Assembly: GCA_964480565.1 (NCBI GenBank)
Contig: CAYZSU010000096.1
Location: forward strand, 1 to 7,350
Direction: 5' to 3'
Origin: CAYZSU01 sp964480565
GTDB taxonomy: Bacteria > UBA10199 > 2-02-FULL-44-16 > JAAZCA01
DNA length: 7,350 bases
A program made the position numbers and the translations under genes. The notes below the pieces were generated by a model. The model ran no database searches. It was not told the DNA's origin and worked only from the letters and a program-made list of their open reading frames with translations. Every line of letters begins with the position of its first letter. The first letter of the stretch is position 1. Below, one piece after another: positions 1 to 5,500 of the stretch.

Positions 1-52
1 AAATCAGGCAACTATCGCACATTCTCTCATTTTTAGTCCTTTTTCAACAGTC
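1..52. mobile_element. Probable terminal end of a second insertion sequence (rest lies left of the window)
   Basis: Read on the minus strand from about position 52, the sequence begins GGGACTGTTGAAAAAGG, which resembles the terminal inverted repeats of several bacterial IS families (GGGACTGTTGAAAAAGTC-type ends, as I recall them for IS1182-like and related elements). This motif begins exactly where similarity to the IS630 transposase N-terminus stops, as expected for insertion of one element into another. Only about 50 bases are present and no transposase of the second element is visible, so the family is a guess. The TAA that closes the broken transposase frame (33-35) lies inside this piece. 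Confidence 0.45.
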
Positions 53-161
53 CCAAAATTCGAGCATGAGTGATTTTGTAGGCCTGCGTTTTTCCAGTCT
101 TGACAACCTCTCGCAGACCCTTACGTTCTTCCTTTGTTAATTTGACGATGTATTTTTTCAT
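33..161 (-). pseudogene. IS630-family transposase, N-terminal fragment (42 codons, truncated)
   Basis: The minus-strand frame starts MKKYIVKLTKEERKG and continues through KTGKTQAYKITHARIL, the typical start of IS630-family transposases: the beginning of the N-terminal helix-turn-helix domain that binds the element's ends. An intact protein would be several times longer, with a DDE catalytic domain. Here similarity ends after residue 36 (HARIL, at 53-67), followed by six unrelated residues (GLLKKD) and TAA. The DDE domain is absent, so the fragment cannot transpose. The start is supported by an AGGGGA Shine-Dalgarno-like sequence about 7 bases upstream. The break coincides with what looks like the terminus of another IS, so disruption by a second insertion is the likeliest cause. 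Too short to appear as a normal gene call. Confidence 0.75.
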
Positions 162-190
162 TTTGGAATCCCCTTTTACAGGGGTATACC
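162..190. repeat. Probable outer end of the IS630-type element, with short inverted repeat
   Basis: Just upstream of the transposase start is a perfect 5-bp inverted repeat, CCCCT (170-174) and AGGGG (180-184), followed by TATA (185-188). IS630/Tc1-like elements insert at TA dinucleotides and their ends lie close to the transposase start, so the element/host boundary is probably near 185-188. The partner end is lost, so the boundary cannot be confirmed here. The AGGGG arm also supplies the transposase Shine-Dalgarno sequence on the minus strand. Confidence 0.4.
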
Positions 191-242
191 ACATTATTAA
201 TCTTATTACTCGTCAATTCATTGAAATCGGTGTACTAGTGAT

Positions 243-1037
243 ATGCTTCAAATACCTTCAAGTAGAAATGGAGATGGAAGTAGGAATAGCTTCGATACCT
301 CTGTTTATCGAAATGGCCATAAGTATTTTATCGATATACAAAATAATAGAATATTCCTGCAGTCAGAATTATTAAGCTCAAGTTTTGTGTTTAATCCATC
401 TACAGTGGATTTGTTCTTTGAAAGTATACTTGCTCTGAGTTTGGCAAATGTATCCATTGATATTGATTTGTCTAATAATGATAAATTCTTTTTATCGTCG
501 ACTAAGAGGTCTAAGTTGATTTGGACAGAGTTATGTTTATTAATGAATCAAGTAGACTTGAATCCCGCAGCTACATGTCACATGGATTTATTTAGAAATG
601 AAGCGGATAGTACTGTTTATTTTAGCGGTGATAATATTAGCCTACACATGTATAGAGGTGCGATGGCTATGCTGAATCAAACGCATCGCATTAAATTGCA
701 AGAAGATACATTGTCTTTAATGACAAAGCGCGGGGAATTAATTGCTGTGGAACTTAAAAAAGGGTATGGCGATATGTTGAAAATTGGATTGTCTGCGGAT
801 GAGTCAATTCAGCCGTATTTATTAAATGGAAAATGGATACTTCAAAGCACTCATTTAGATCGTTTTGCGACTATTCCTCTTGCATGGGATGCAGGGGCAA
901 ATAGGTTTATTGGTGCACTTCCTATTCGTTTGATACTATTGTCCAGTGATTTAGGTCTATCGATTTTATTAAATAATGGAACATGTAAAAAAATTGCATT
1001 TGCTCGGACAGCGCTTACAGTGACACAAAAACAATAA
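243..1037 (+). CDS. Hypothetical protein, 264 aa, function not recognised
   Basis: I do not recognise this protein. It has no signal peptide, membrane segment or catalytic motif that I can name. The first 30 residues are polar (SSRNGDGSRNS). The rest alternates hydrophobic and charged stretches (GHKYFIDIQNNRIFLQ near 25-40, RIKLQEDTLSLMTKRGELIAVELKKG near 150-175), which suggests a soluble, beta-rich protein. The C-terminal third contains LNGKWILQSTHLDRF and IPLAWDAGANRFIGALPIRLILL. The ATG at 243 is the first start after an in-frame TGA at 222-224, but no convincing Shine-Dalgarno site precedes it, so the start is uncertain; a GTG at 387 is another possibility. The gene begins only about 55 bases from the IS630-type remnant, so its original promoter or 5' end may have been disturbed. 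It ends in TAA, 74 bases before the Cache gene, with no terminator between, so co-transcription is possible. Length and codon use support a real gene. Confidence 0.65.
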   Translation: MLQIPSSRNGDGSRNSFDTSVYRNGHKYFIDIQNNRIFLQSELLSSSFVFNPSTVDLFFESILALSLANVSIDIDLSNNDKFFLSSTKRSKLIWTELCLLMNQVDLNPAATCHMDLFRNEADSTVYFSGDNISLHMYRGAMAMLNQTHRIKLQEDTLSLMTKRGELIAVELKKGYGDMLKIGLSADESIQPYLLNGKWILQSTHLDRFATIPLAWDAGANRFIGALPIRLILLSSDLGLSILLNNGTCKKIAFARTALTVTQKQ

Positions 1038-1064
1038 TTAATTATAGTAAAGGAGTCATTTTTT

Positions 1065-1073
1065 TGTTATATT
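1065..1073 (+). promoter_or_regulatory. Possible extended -10 promoter for the Cache gene
   Basis: TGT followed by TATATT (1068-1073) matches the extended -10 pattern TGnTATAAT with one mismatch in the hexamer. No good -35 box lies 16-18 bases upstream, which extended -10 promoters can tolerate. It would place transcription start near 1080 and give a leader of about 30 bases ahead of the ATG at 1112. This is a pattern match only; AT-rich DNA produces such matches by chance. Confidence 0.3.
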
Positions 1074-1098
1074 ATGCTAAATTAACTAACTTAATATA

Positions 1099-1105
1099 GG
1101 GGGGG
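1099..1105 (+). promoter_or_regulatory. Ribosome binding site made of a seven-G run
   Basis: A run of seven Gs sits 6 bases before the ATG at 1112 and fixes that codon as the likeliest start; an in-frame ATG at 1118 is 12 bases away. An ATG at 1107 is out of frame and closes at once (ATG GAA TGA). A G7 homopolymer is conspicuous in such AT-rich DNA and could slip during replication. Confidence 0.6.
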
Positions 1106-1111
1106 AATGGA

Positions 1112-1612
1112 ATGAGAATGACATTAAGTGCAGTAGCAATAATAGTAAGTATGGTATTTTGCTCAATGAGTTTTGCAGCATTAAACTGTACAGTGGCCAA
1201 TAAAAAATCAGTGTGTAATAGAAATGTAGTTATGGAACGCGTGGATTGGGCATGTAAACTATTGGAAGAAAAAGGGCGCGTGGCTATTCCTGAAATAAAA
1301 AAGATGCGCTATGATTGCTGTGGTGATGAGAATTATGTGTGGATTAATGATTTAAATCACCGTATGATTATGCATCCCATTAAACCACAATTAAATGGAA
1401 AAGAGTTGGCAAAGGTAAAAGATTCGGATGGAACGTATTTATTTATCGATTTTGTAATAGCAGTGAATCGTACACCTTCTGGGGAATGGGTGGACTATTT
1501 ATGGCAAAAGACAGGTGCATACGATAGTACACCGAAAACATCCTGGGTAAGAAAGTGTCGTGTAGGGGATACGGGCATTAGCTGGGTTGTTGGATCAGGT
1601 ACGTGGAAATAG
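1112..1612 (+). CDS. Secreted single Cache-domain protein (sCache_2-like)
   Basis: The 166-aa product has a clear N-terminal signal peptide (hydrophobic residues 4-22, likely cleavage at SFA|A after residue 22) and no other membrane segment, so it should be soluble in the periplasm or outside the cell. The mature part is one Cache domain: YVWINDL (75-81), MIMHPIKPQLNGKEL (85-99), KDSDGTYLFIDFV (103-115), EWVDYLWQKTG (125-135), KTSWVRKC (142-149) and a closing WVVGSGTW (158-165). This is the series typical of single Cache domains, which bind small ligands such as carboxylates on the outer side of chemoreceptors and sensor kinases. Here there is no transmembrane anchor, HAMP, kinase or methyl-accepting domain, so it is a stand-alone sensor or binding protein. 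The mature chain has six cysteines (26, 35, 48, 69, 70, 149), more than usual, so disulfides are plausible. It ends in TAG just before a strong terminator and faces a receiver gene. Confidence 0.85.
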   Translation: MRMTLSAVAIIVSMVFCSMSFAALNCTVANKKSVCNRNVVMERVDWACKLLEEKGRVAIPEIKKMRYDCCGDENYVWINDLNHRMIMHPIKPQLNGKELAKVKDSDGTYLFIDFVIAVNRTPSGEWVDYLWQKTGAYDSTPKTSWVRKCRVGDTGISWVVGSGTWK

Positions 1613-1643
1613 TTAAAAATAAATATTAAGTAATAATAAGAAT

Positions 1644-1680
1644 CCAGCCAGTTGGTGTAAGCCGATTGGCTGGTTTTTTT
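1644..1680 (+). terminator. Strong rho-independent terminator between convergent genes
   Basis: CCAGCCA (1644-1650) pairs with TGGCTGG (1667-1673). The stem extends inward with G-U wobbles to 13 pairs and closes on a GUAA tetraloop (1657-1660), a stable GNRA type. Seven Ts follow (1674-1680). It terminates the Cache transcript. The T run overlaps the stop codon of the convergent receiver gene (TAA, complement of 1679-1681). On the minus strand the same stem is followed by a weaker T-rich stretch, so it may also work in reverse. Confidence 0.9.
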
Positions 1681-2062
1681 ATGTTGTGGATGATGAGTGG
1701 GATTTAATCAGAGTATTTGCTGTATTTAGCAATGTATTTCCATCATAAGGCTTAGTGAAAAACGCATCTGCACCGACCGCATTGCTGATTTCCATATCCC
1801 TGCCTTGTGTGCGTGCCGTGAGTATAATGATTGGGATGTTTTTATATTTACTGTCAAATTTAAGTAAACGGCATACATGATTGCCATCTACTTTTGGCAT
1901 CATAACATCCATGATAATAATGTCAGGCGGTTGTTGACGGACTTTACTCAATGCAATATTGCCATCCGATGCAGTGTCTACTGTATATCCTGCATTTTGA
2001 AAGCGAAATGCTAAATTTTCCAAAATATCCGGTTCATCATCAACAATTAAAATGCGTGGCAT
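1679..2062 (-). CDS. Stand-alone receiver-domain response regulator (CheY-like, no output domain)
   Basis: The 127-aa protein is a single REC domain with no DNA-binding or enzymatic output. The acidic pair is D8/D9 in ILIVDDEPD, the phospho-acceptor is D52 in IIIMDVMMPKVDG, the switch Thr is T82 in IIILTAR, and the conserved Lys is K104 in FFTKPY. All residues needed for phosphorylation are present, so it should accept phosphate from a histidine kinase in the cytoplasm and act through protein-protein contact. The MDVMMPKVDG and KPYDG motifs resemble PleD/PilH-type receivers. No kinase or chemotaxis gene lies in the window. The start is fixed by GGAGG (complement of 2068-2072), 5 bases upstream. 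A short Ser/Thr tail (SHSSSTT) ends the protein, and its stop codon lies in the T tract of the convergent terminator. It is separated from the lipoprotein gene upstream by a terminator, so it is probably transcribed on its own. Confidence 0.92.
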   Translation of the reverse strand: MPRILIVDDEPDILENLAFRFQNAGYTVDTASDGNIALSKVRQQPPDIIIMDVMMPKVDGNHVCRLLKFDSKYKNIPIIILTARTQGRDMEISNAVGADAFFTKPYDGNTLLNTANTLIKSHSSSTT

Positions 2063-2067
2063 AAATT

Positions 2068-2072
2068 CCTCC
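2068..2072 (-). promoter_or_regulatory. Ribosome binding site of the receiver gene
   Basis: The minus strand reads GGAGG followed by AATTT and then ATG, a near-perfect Shine-Dalgarno sequence at standard spacing. It fixes the start at 2062. Confidence 0.75.
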
Positions 2073-2244
2073 AGAGTTTACTTGGTCTCGGTTGCATGTC
2101 ATGATGAATTGTGCGGTGTAGATACTATGATGAATTTTTTAATAAAAATCAATATATATGCGATGTTAAGTCGGATATATTACGTAATGAGGTTGTTCTT
2201 AGGAACGTCCAGCTAGATATTTTGTAGAAGATCAATTCCAAGAC

Positions 2245-2269
2245 AAAAAAACGCCCCAGTAAAGGGGCG
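2245..2269 (-). terminator. Rho-independent terminator of the lipoprotein gene
   Basis: On the minus strand CGCCCC (complement of 2264-2269) pairs with GGGGCG (complement of 2252-2257) around a 6-base loop, followed directly by seven Ts (complement of 2245-2251). It lies about 30 bases after the lipoprotein stop codon and separates that transcript from the receiver gene. Confidence 0.88.
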
Positions 2270-2297
2270 CTTTATTAATGCTTTAATTATGACTTGT

Positions 2298-4568
2298 TTA
2301 TGATGATGAACTGGTAAGGACACCATCGATAACTGCGGGATCATCGGTGACTGTGGGTTTGTCGCCAATGTCTGGTTCTGTATACTCTGTGTCTGGTGTT
2401 GTTAATGATTGAAGTTCTAAGCTTGAGCAATCGCTTTCATCGATAGATTGCATGACCTGTTCCATTTCAAGTGCACGCACATAATAATTCGTACTTTCAC
2501 TGGTAATGACGGACCCATCAGGGATAGTAATTTCTGGGTACCAACGATCATTGCCTCCATCTACCCATGGAAGACCATGTAATTCGCCAAAACCTGCATA
2601 ATCCAAGTTGTATTTTGAGCCAGTTGCTTCATGGGTGTACATGAAATGCACAGGACGATCAAATGTCACCGGTGTGCCTGCATTTAACAACATACGATAT
2701 TGATTCCAATTGTTCGGGCCAGTTTCCCATGTATAGAATTCATCCTGTCCCCAGGTATCCCAAATATTGGTTAAACCATCCGTACTGATGAGCATAGCAC
2801 CGGAGTGAATGCCCCAGCTATTAGCGCCTTCAGCTGCACTTTCACCGTCTGCCATAACAATGGATTCAGTATTTCGCTTTAAGGTCATATTCTCAGGGTC
2901 GATCGTGTAAATATAAGGCGTATTCACATCTGCAGCCTCATCTAAATGAGGTGTTGCACCCTGTTCCCAACTTAACATAGCTTGCGTCATATTGGATTTT
3001 AAGCAATTGGTATAGCAATATAATGTTAGCTCGCCATCGCTGAATGCGCTATCACTTGGATTGACATTGACCATGGTTTCAATAGTTACTGCAAAGCTAT
3101 CGTCCATATCATCTGGATTGTTGGGTGCAACCATATTGACGCTGCCAATACCATCTTTCCAGAATCCATACCAACGGCCGGCTTCGATATTAAAATCTTC
3201 CGGTGTATCTAGCTGAGTAATGGTAGGGCCATTATCACCAAATGCTTCTGTACCTGTTATTTTAAATGCAGTGCCATTCCATTGAATGACTTTATGTCCG
3301 CCTGTGGAATCATCAAAATACTTAAGATTTTCATCTTTAATATCTGCCAATGTGATCTCGCTCATAGTATGTTTGATGAGTCGGCCAGGGGCTACAAATG
3401 TGGTATAGCTGGTTTCTTCATCGCTATCATTGTTTGCGCGAAGCACAGTCATATCACTGACTAAGCTGACTTCTTCTGGAAACCACATGCCATAATAATC
3501 TGCCCAGCCAAAATAGGTTTGATCATTTGTGTCATCCACATATTTAATGCCAAAGCCTGGATTGTCCATTTCAAGACGAGAACCATCTTCCTTGTAAACA
3601 CCGTAGCGAAATACGCGATTATTGAAATTTTCTCTATCCAAACATTCATTGCTTGTACCATCATTGGCTAGATAATGCGTGCTATTAAAAGCAATGTTAA
3701 ACTCACCGGAATGGGTTTCATTGCCAAATGATTCTTCATAGGATGCAAATGCATAACCGGATGTGCCATCCACATTGGTGACGAGATGTACTGCTTCATT
3801 CATGTCAAATCCTTCTTGTCCAGTCATGGAAAATTGAAATTCCACCATGCCTTCTTCGCTGGATTCAATGGCTTCTAAATATCCTTGAGCAAGTGTTGTG
3901 CCTTCTGTTGCATGTGACATCATAAAATCCATATGAAATAGGCCAAATGGATTGTCGTCAGAAGCTGCTTCGGTAATGGTGACACGGCCAGAGATTTGAC
4001 GATCGACATCGTGTTCACTTTCAGCTGTTTCTGTAAACCAGAAATCCACATATTGTGGTGCATCAGTGTCTGCACGTGTGGTATTGACTGTCCATTCCTC
4101 AAAATTAGCCGCATTGGAGGAGCTGGATTGATTGCTGTTTTCACTGGATTTATCAGATGACTGATTGCAGCGTGTGGCATTGACCAATGCAATATAATTG
4201 CCTTGATTTACCATGCTAGCATATTGAGTTTGATCCATGGCACAAAGAATTTCATTGATGATATTCAATGCTTTCATGGAATCATCATATACAAATACAT
4301 GCAAGGGGTCCGTGTAATATGGCGTTGTTTGATCGGATGTTATTGCTTTTAATGTTTGTGCAGCTTTAGAAAAACTTTTTTCTCTGGATAATGCAGGACT
4401 TGTTTCCACATCCTGTGCTTCTACGAGTGATACTTGGCTAGCGACTTCTAGCCCTGGAACATCAGTAGAGCCAGTGCTGCTTCCACTGCTTGTACTTCCG
4501 CCACAGTTTATTAATAGGCTGCTTGTGCATATTAATACTGCAGTAAGACACCATCGATACACATTCAT
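2298..4568 (-). CDS. Large putative lipoprotein, 756 aa, function not recognised
   Basis: The N-terminus is a lipoprotein signal peptide: MNVYRW, a hydrophobic stretch to residue 20, then LLINC with C22 as the probable lipidated residue. Asn at -1 is less usual than Gly, Ala or Ser. A GGSTSSGSSTGS linker follows, as in many surface-exposed or outer-membrane lipoproteins. The rest is acidic and rich in Asp, Asn, Ser, Thr and aromatic residues, as in extracytoplasmic beta-rich proteins; I see no repeats or catalytic motif I can name. Recognisable landmarks are FGWADYYGMWFPE (about 350-362), GRWYGFWKDG (about 463-473), a CYTNC pair (about 515-520), SWGIHSGAML (about 581-590) and FDRPVHFMYTHE near 630-650. 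The tail is low-complexity and ends in SSSS. Six Cys lie beyond the lipidated one. The start is supported by AGGAG (complement of 4576-4580), 7 bases upstream. The gene lies downstream of the HAD phosphatase gene, same strand, 136 bases away, and ends in its own terminator. Confidence 0.85.
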   Translation of the reverse strand: MNVYRWCLTAVLICTSSLLINCGGSTSSGSSTGSTDVPGLEVASQVSLVEAQDVETSPALSREKSFSKAAQTLKAITSDQTTPYYTDPLHVFVYDDSMKALNIINEILCAMDQTQYASMVNQGNYIALVNATRCNQSSDKSSENSNQSSSSNAANFEEWTVNTTRADTDAPQYVDFWFTETAESEHDVDRQISGRVTITEAASDDNPFGLFHMDFMMSHATEGTTLAQGYLEAIESSEEGMVEFQFSMTGQEGFDMNEAVHLVTNVDGTSGYAFASYEESFGNETHSGEFNIAFNSTHYLANDGTSNECLDRENFNNRVFRYGVYKEDGSRLEMDNPGFGIKYVDDTNDQTYFGWADYYGMWFPEEVSLVSDMTVLRANNDSDEETSYTTFVAPGRLIKHTMSEITLADIKDENLKYFDDSTGGHKVIQWNGTAFKITGTEAFGDNGPTITQLDTPEDFNIEAGRWYGFWKDGIGSVNMVAPNNPDDMDDSFAVTIETMVNVNPSDSAFSDGELTLYCYTNCLKSNMTQAMLSWEQGATPHLDEAADVNTPYIYTIDPENMTLKRNTESIVMADGESAAEGANSWGIHSGAMLISTDGLTNIWDTWGQDEFYTWETGPNNWNQYRMLLNAGTPVTFDRPVHFMYTHEATGSKYNLDYAGFGELHGLPWVDGGNDRWYPEITIPDGSVITSESTNYYVRALEMEQVMQSIDESDCSSLELQSLTTPDTEYTEPDIGDKPTVTDDPAVIDGVLTSSSS

Positions 4569-4575
4569 ATTTATT

Positions 4576-4580
4576 CTCCT
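4576..4580 (-). promoter_or_regulatory. Ribosome binding site of the lipoprotein gene
   Basis: The minus strand reads AGGAG, 7 bases before the ATG that ends at 4568. This chooses the start that carries the full signal peptide. Confidence 0.7.
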
Positions 4581-4704
4581 TTTGTAAAATATGTGAATGT
4601 TGTGTTTGTGTCATGGTGATTAGTCAAAATGTGATAACAGTATGAACAAACAAATCAAACTTGCTGTGGAATATAAATGGATTATTCGATAAAGTAAATT
4701 TTTT

Positions 4705-5295
4705 TTAATGGGTTTTGCAAAATAAGCGAATATCAGTAGCTTGCATTCCAGCTGCAATAGCTGCTTTTAGGCCTAAATCAGCATCTTCAAATACCTGACA
4801 ATATTGTGGATTTATGTTGAGTTGTTTGGCGCAAGTTAAAAAAGTATCTGGATGTGGTTTATGGTGTTGCACATCATCTGAAGTAATAATGATATCTGCA
4901 AATTGATATAAATTGCAGGCATGTAATATCTTTGTAGCCATAAAACGGTTGCTACCTGTGCCATATGCGATTTTTTTTCTTGTGCTATAATCACGTACAA
5001 TGCGTGCAATGGGTTCTAAGGGTTTAATCTCATGAATATGAGATAGGAAGAAATTATATTTAAATGTAAGTACTTGGTGAGCATCTAAATTTAATCCATG
5101 CAATGCATTTATTTTATCGATAATCTTATTAGTTGGCATGCCTGCAGTATCTAAAAAAAATTGCTTAGGAAATGGAAACTTATATTCAGTACATGCTTTT
5201 TGCCATGCACGAAAATGAAGGGGCATTGTATCTGCAATTGTTCCATCGATATCAAAAATTAATGCATGAATAGTTGAGGGTATGTGGATATCCAT
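4705..5295 (-). CDS. yqaB: HAD-family sugar phosphatase, YqaB-like (fructose-1-phosphate / 6-phosphogluconate type)
   Basis: The 196-aa protein is a complete HAD hydrolase of the beta-phosphoglucomutase-like group. Motif I is FDIDGTIADT with nucleophile D15 and acid/base D17; the helical cap follows (about 25-90). Motif II is the Thr/Ser in AYGTGSNR (T113), motif III is K146 in HHKPHPDTF, and motif IV is E170/D171 in VFEDADLGLKAA, which binds Mg2+. The stretch from YGTGSNR through DDVQHHKPHPDTFLTCA to FEDADLG and the DIRL ending match Escherichia coli YqaB closely as I recall it (188 aa; VGTGSE, HHKPAPDTFLLCA, FEDADFG, VDVRLL). YqaB removes phosphate from fructose-1-phosphate and 6-phosphogluconate in the cytoplasm. 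Substrate is inferred; a beta-phosphoglucomutase cannot be fully excluded, but the YqaB-like motifs argue for a phosphatase. A TGGAG site (complement of 5304-5308) lies 8 bases upstream of the start. The gene is divergent from the GT-C-like gene. Confidence 0.88.
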   Translation of the reverse strand: MDIHIPSTIHALIFDIDGTIADTMPLHFRAWQKACTEYKFPFPKQFFLDTAGMPTNKIIDKINALHGLNLDAHQVLTFKYNFFLSHIHEIKPLEPIARIVRDYSTRKKIAYGTGSNRFMATKILHACNLYQFADIIITSDDVQHHKPHPDTFLTCAKQLNINPQYCQVFEDADLGLKAAIAAGMQATDIRLFCKTH

Positions 5296-5303
5296 AAAAT
5301 GTG

Positions 5304-5308
5304 CTCCA
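5304..5308 (-). promoter_or_regulatory. Ribosome binding site of the HAD phosphatase gene
   Basis: The minus strand reads TGGAG, 8 bases before the ATG ending at 5295. An acceptable Shine-Dalgarno site that supports this start. Confidence 0.5.
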
Positions 5309-5347
5309 TATTATCATGTGAAGTCTGCGGTAATTTAGTTGTTGTAA

Positions 5348-5386
5348 GGGCTTTCCCGTGGGAATCTATTTATGATGGGCTTGCCC
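5348..5386. promoter_or_regulatory. Two near-identical GC-rich palindromic motifs in the divergent promoter region
   Basis: GGGCTTTCCC (5348-5357) and GGGCTTGCCC (5377-5386) differ at one base and lie 29 bases apart in otherwise AT-rich DNA. The second is part of a perfect palindrome, TGGGC-TT-GCCCA (5376-5387). The first overlaps another one, TTCCC-GT-GGGAA (5353-5364). Paired dyads between two divergent genes are typical of operators for a dimeric regulator, here possibly acting on the phosphatase gene, the GT-C-like gene or both. The regulator is unknown and chance is not excluded. Confidence 0.35.
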
Positions 5387-5388
5387 AA

Positions 5389-5416
5389 TTGTATGTATAG
5401 CTTCATTTCTTATAAA
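5389..5416 (+). promoter_or_regulatory. Possible sigma-70-type promoter for the GT-C-like gene
   Basis: TTGTAT (5389-5394) and TATAAA (5411-5416) are separated by 16 bases. The -10 box has one mismatch; the -35 box is weak. It would give a leader of about 80 bases, and the site starts just beside the second palindromic motif, so binding there could block the polymerase. Pattern match only. Confidence 0.3.
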
Positions 5417-5494
5417 GTTAGAGCTGGAAACACAAGAAAATCCTACCTAATAGTATTGAATCGCTTGTATGAAAGTAAAAAATAGCGTACATTT

Positions 5495-5499
5495 GGAGG
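5495..5499 (+). promoter_or_regulatory. GGAGG abutting the start of the GT-C-like gene (unusually short spacing)
   Basis: GGAGG is separated from the ATG at 5501 by a single base, much closer than the usual 5-9. The frame upstream is closed by TAG at 5483-5485 with no other start between, so the alternatives are inside the gene: GTG at 5528 or ATG at 5546. Neither has a clear ribosome site, and the ATG at 5546 would cut into the first membrane helix. ATG 5501 remains the best choice. Confidence 0.5.
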
Positions 5500-5500
5500 C

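Noticed and set aside
100..375. Plus-strand 91-codon open frame across the IS fragment and the start of the hypothetical gene
   Set aside because: It is antisense to the recognisable IS630 transposase start and then overlaps the 264-aa frame. The product looks like no known protein and has no ribosome site.
3282..4192. Several 60-90 codon frames on both strands within the lipoprotein gene
   Set aside because: They are shadows of a long, coherent lipoprotein frame with a signal peptide, ribosome site and terminator.
4569..4704. Terminator or promoter between the HAD gene and the lipoprotein gene
   Set aside because: I found no GC-rich hairpin with a T run and no convincing -35/-10 pair at proper spacing, apart from an isolated TTGACT on the minus strand. 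Nothing to report with confidence.
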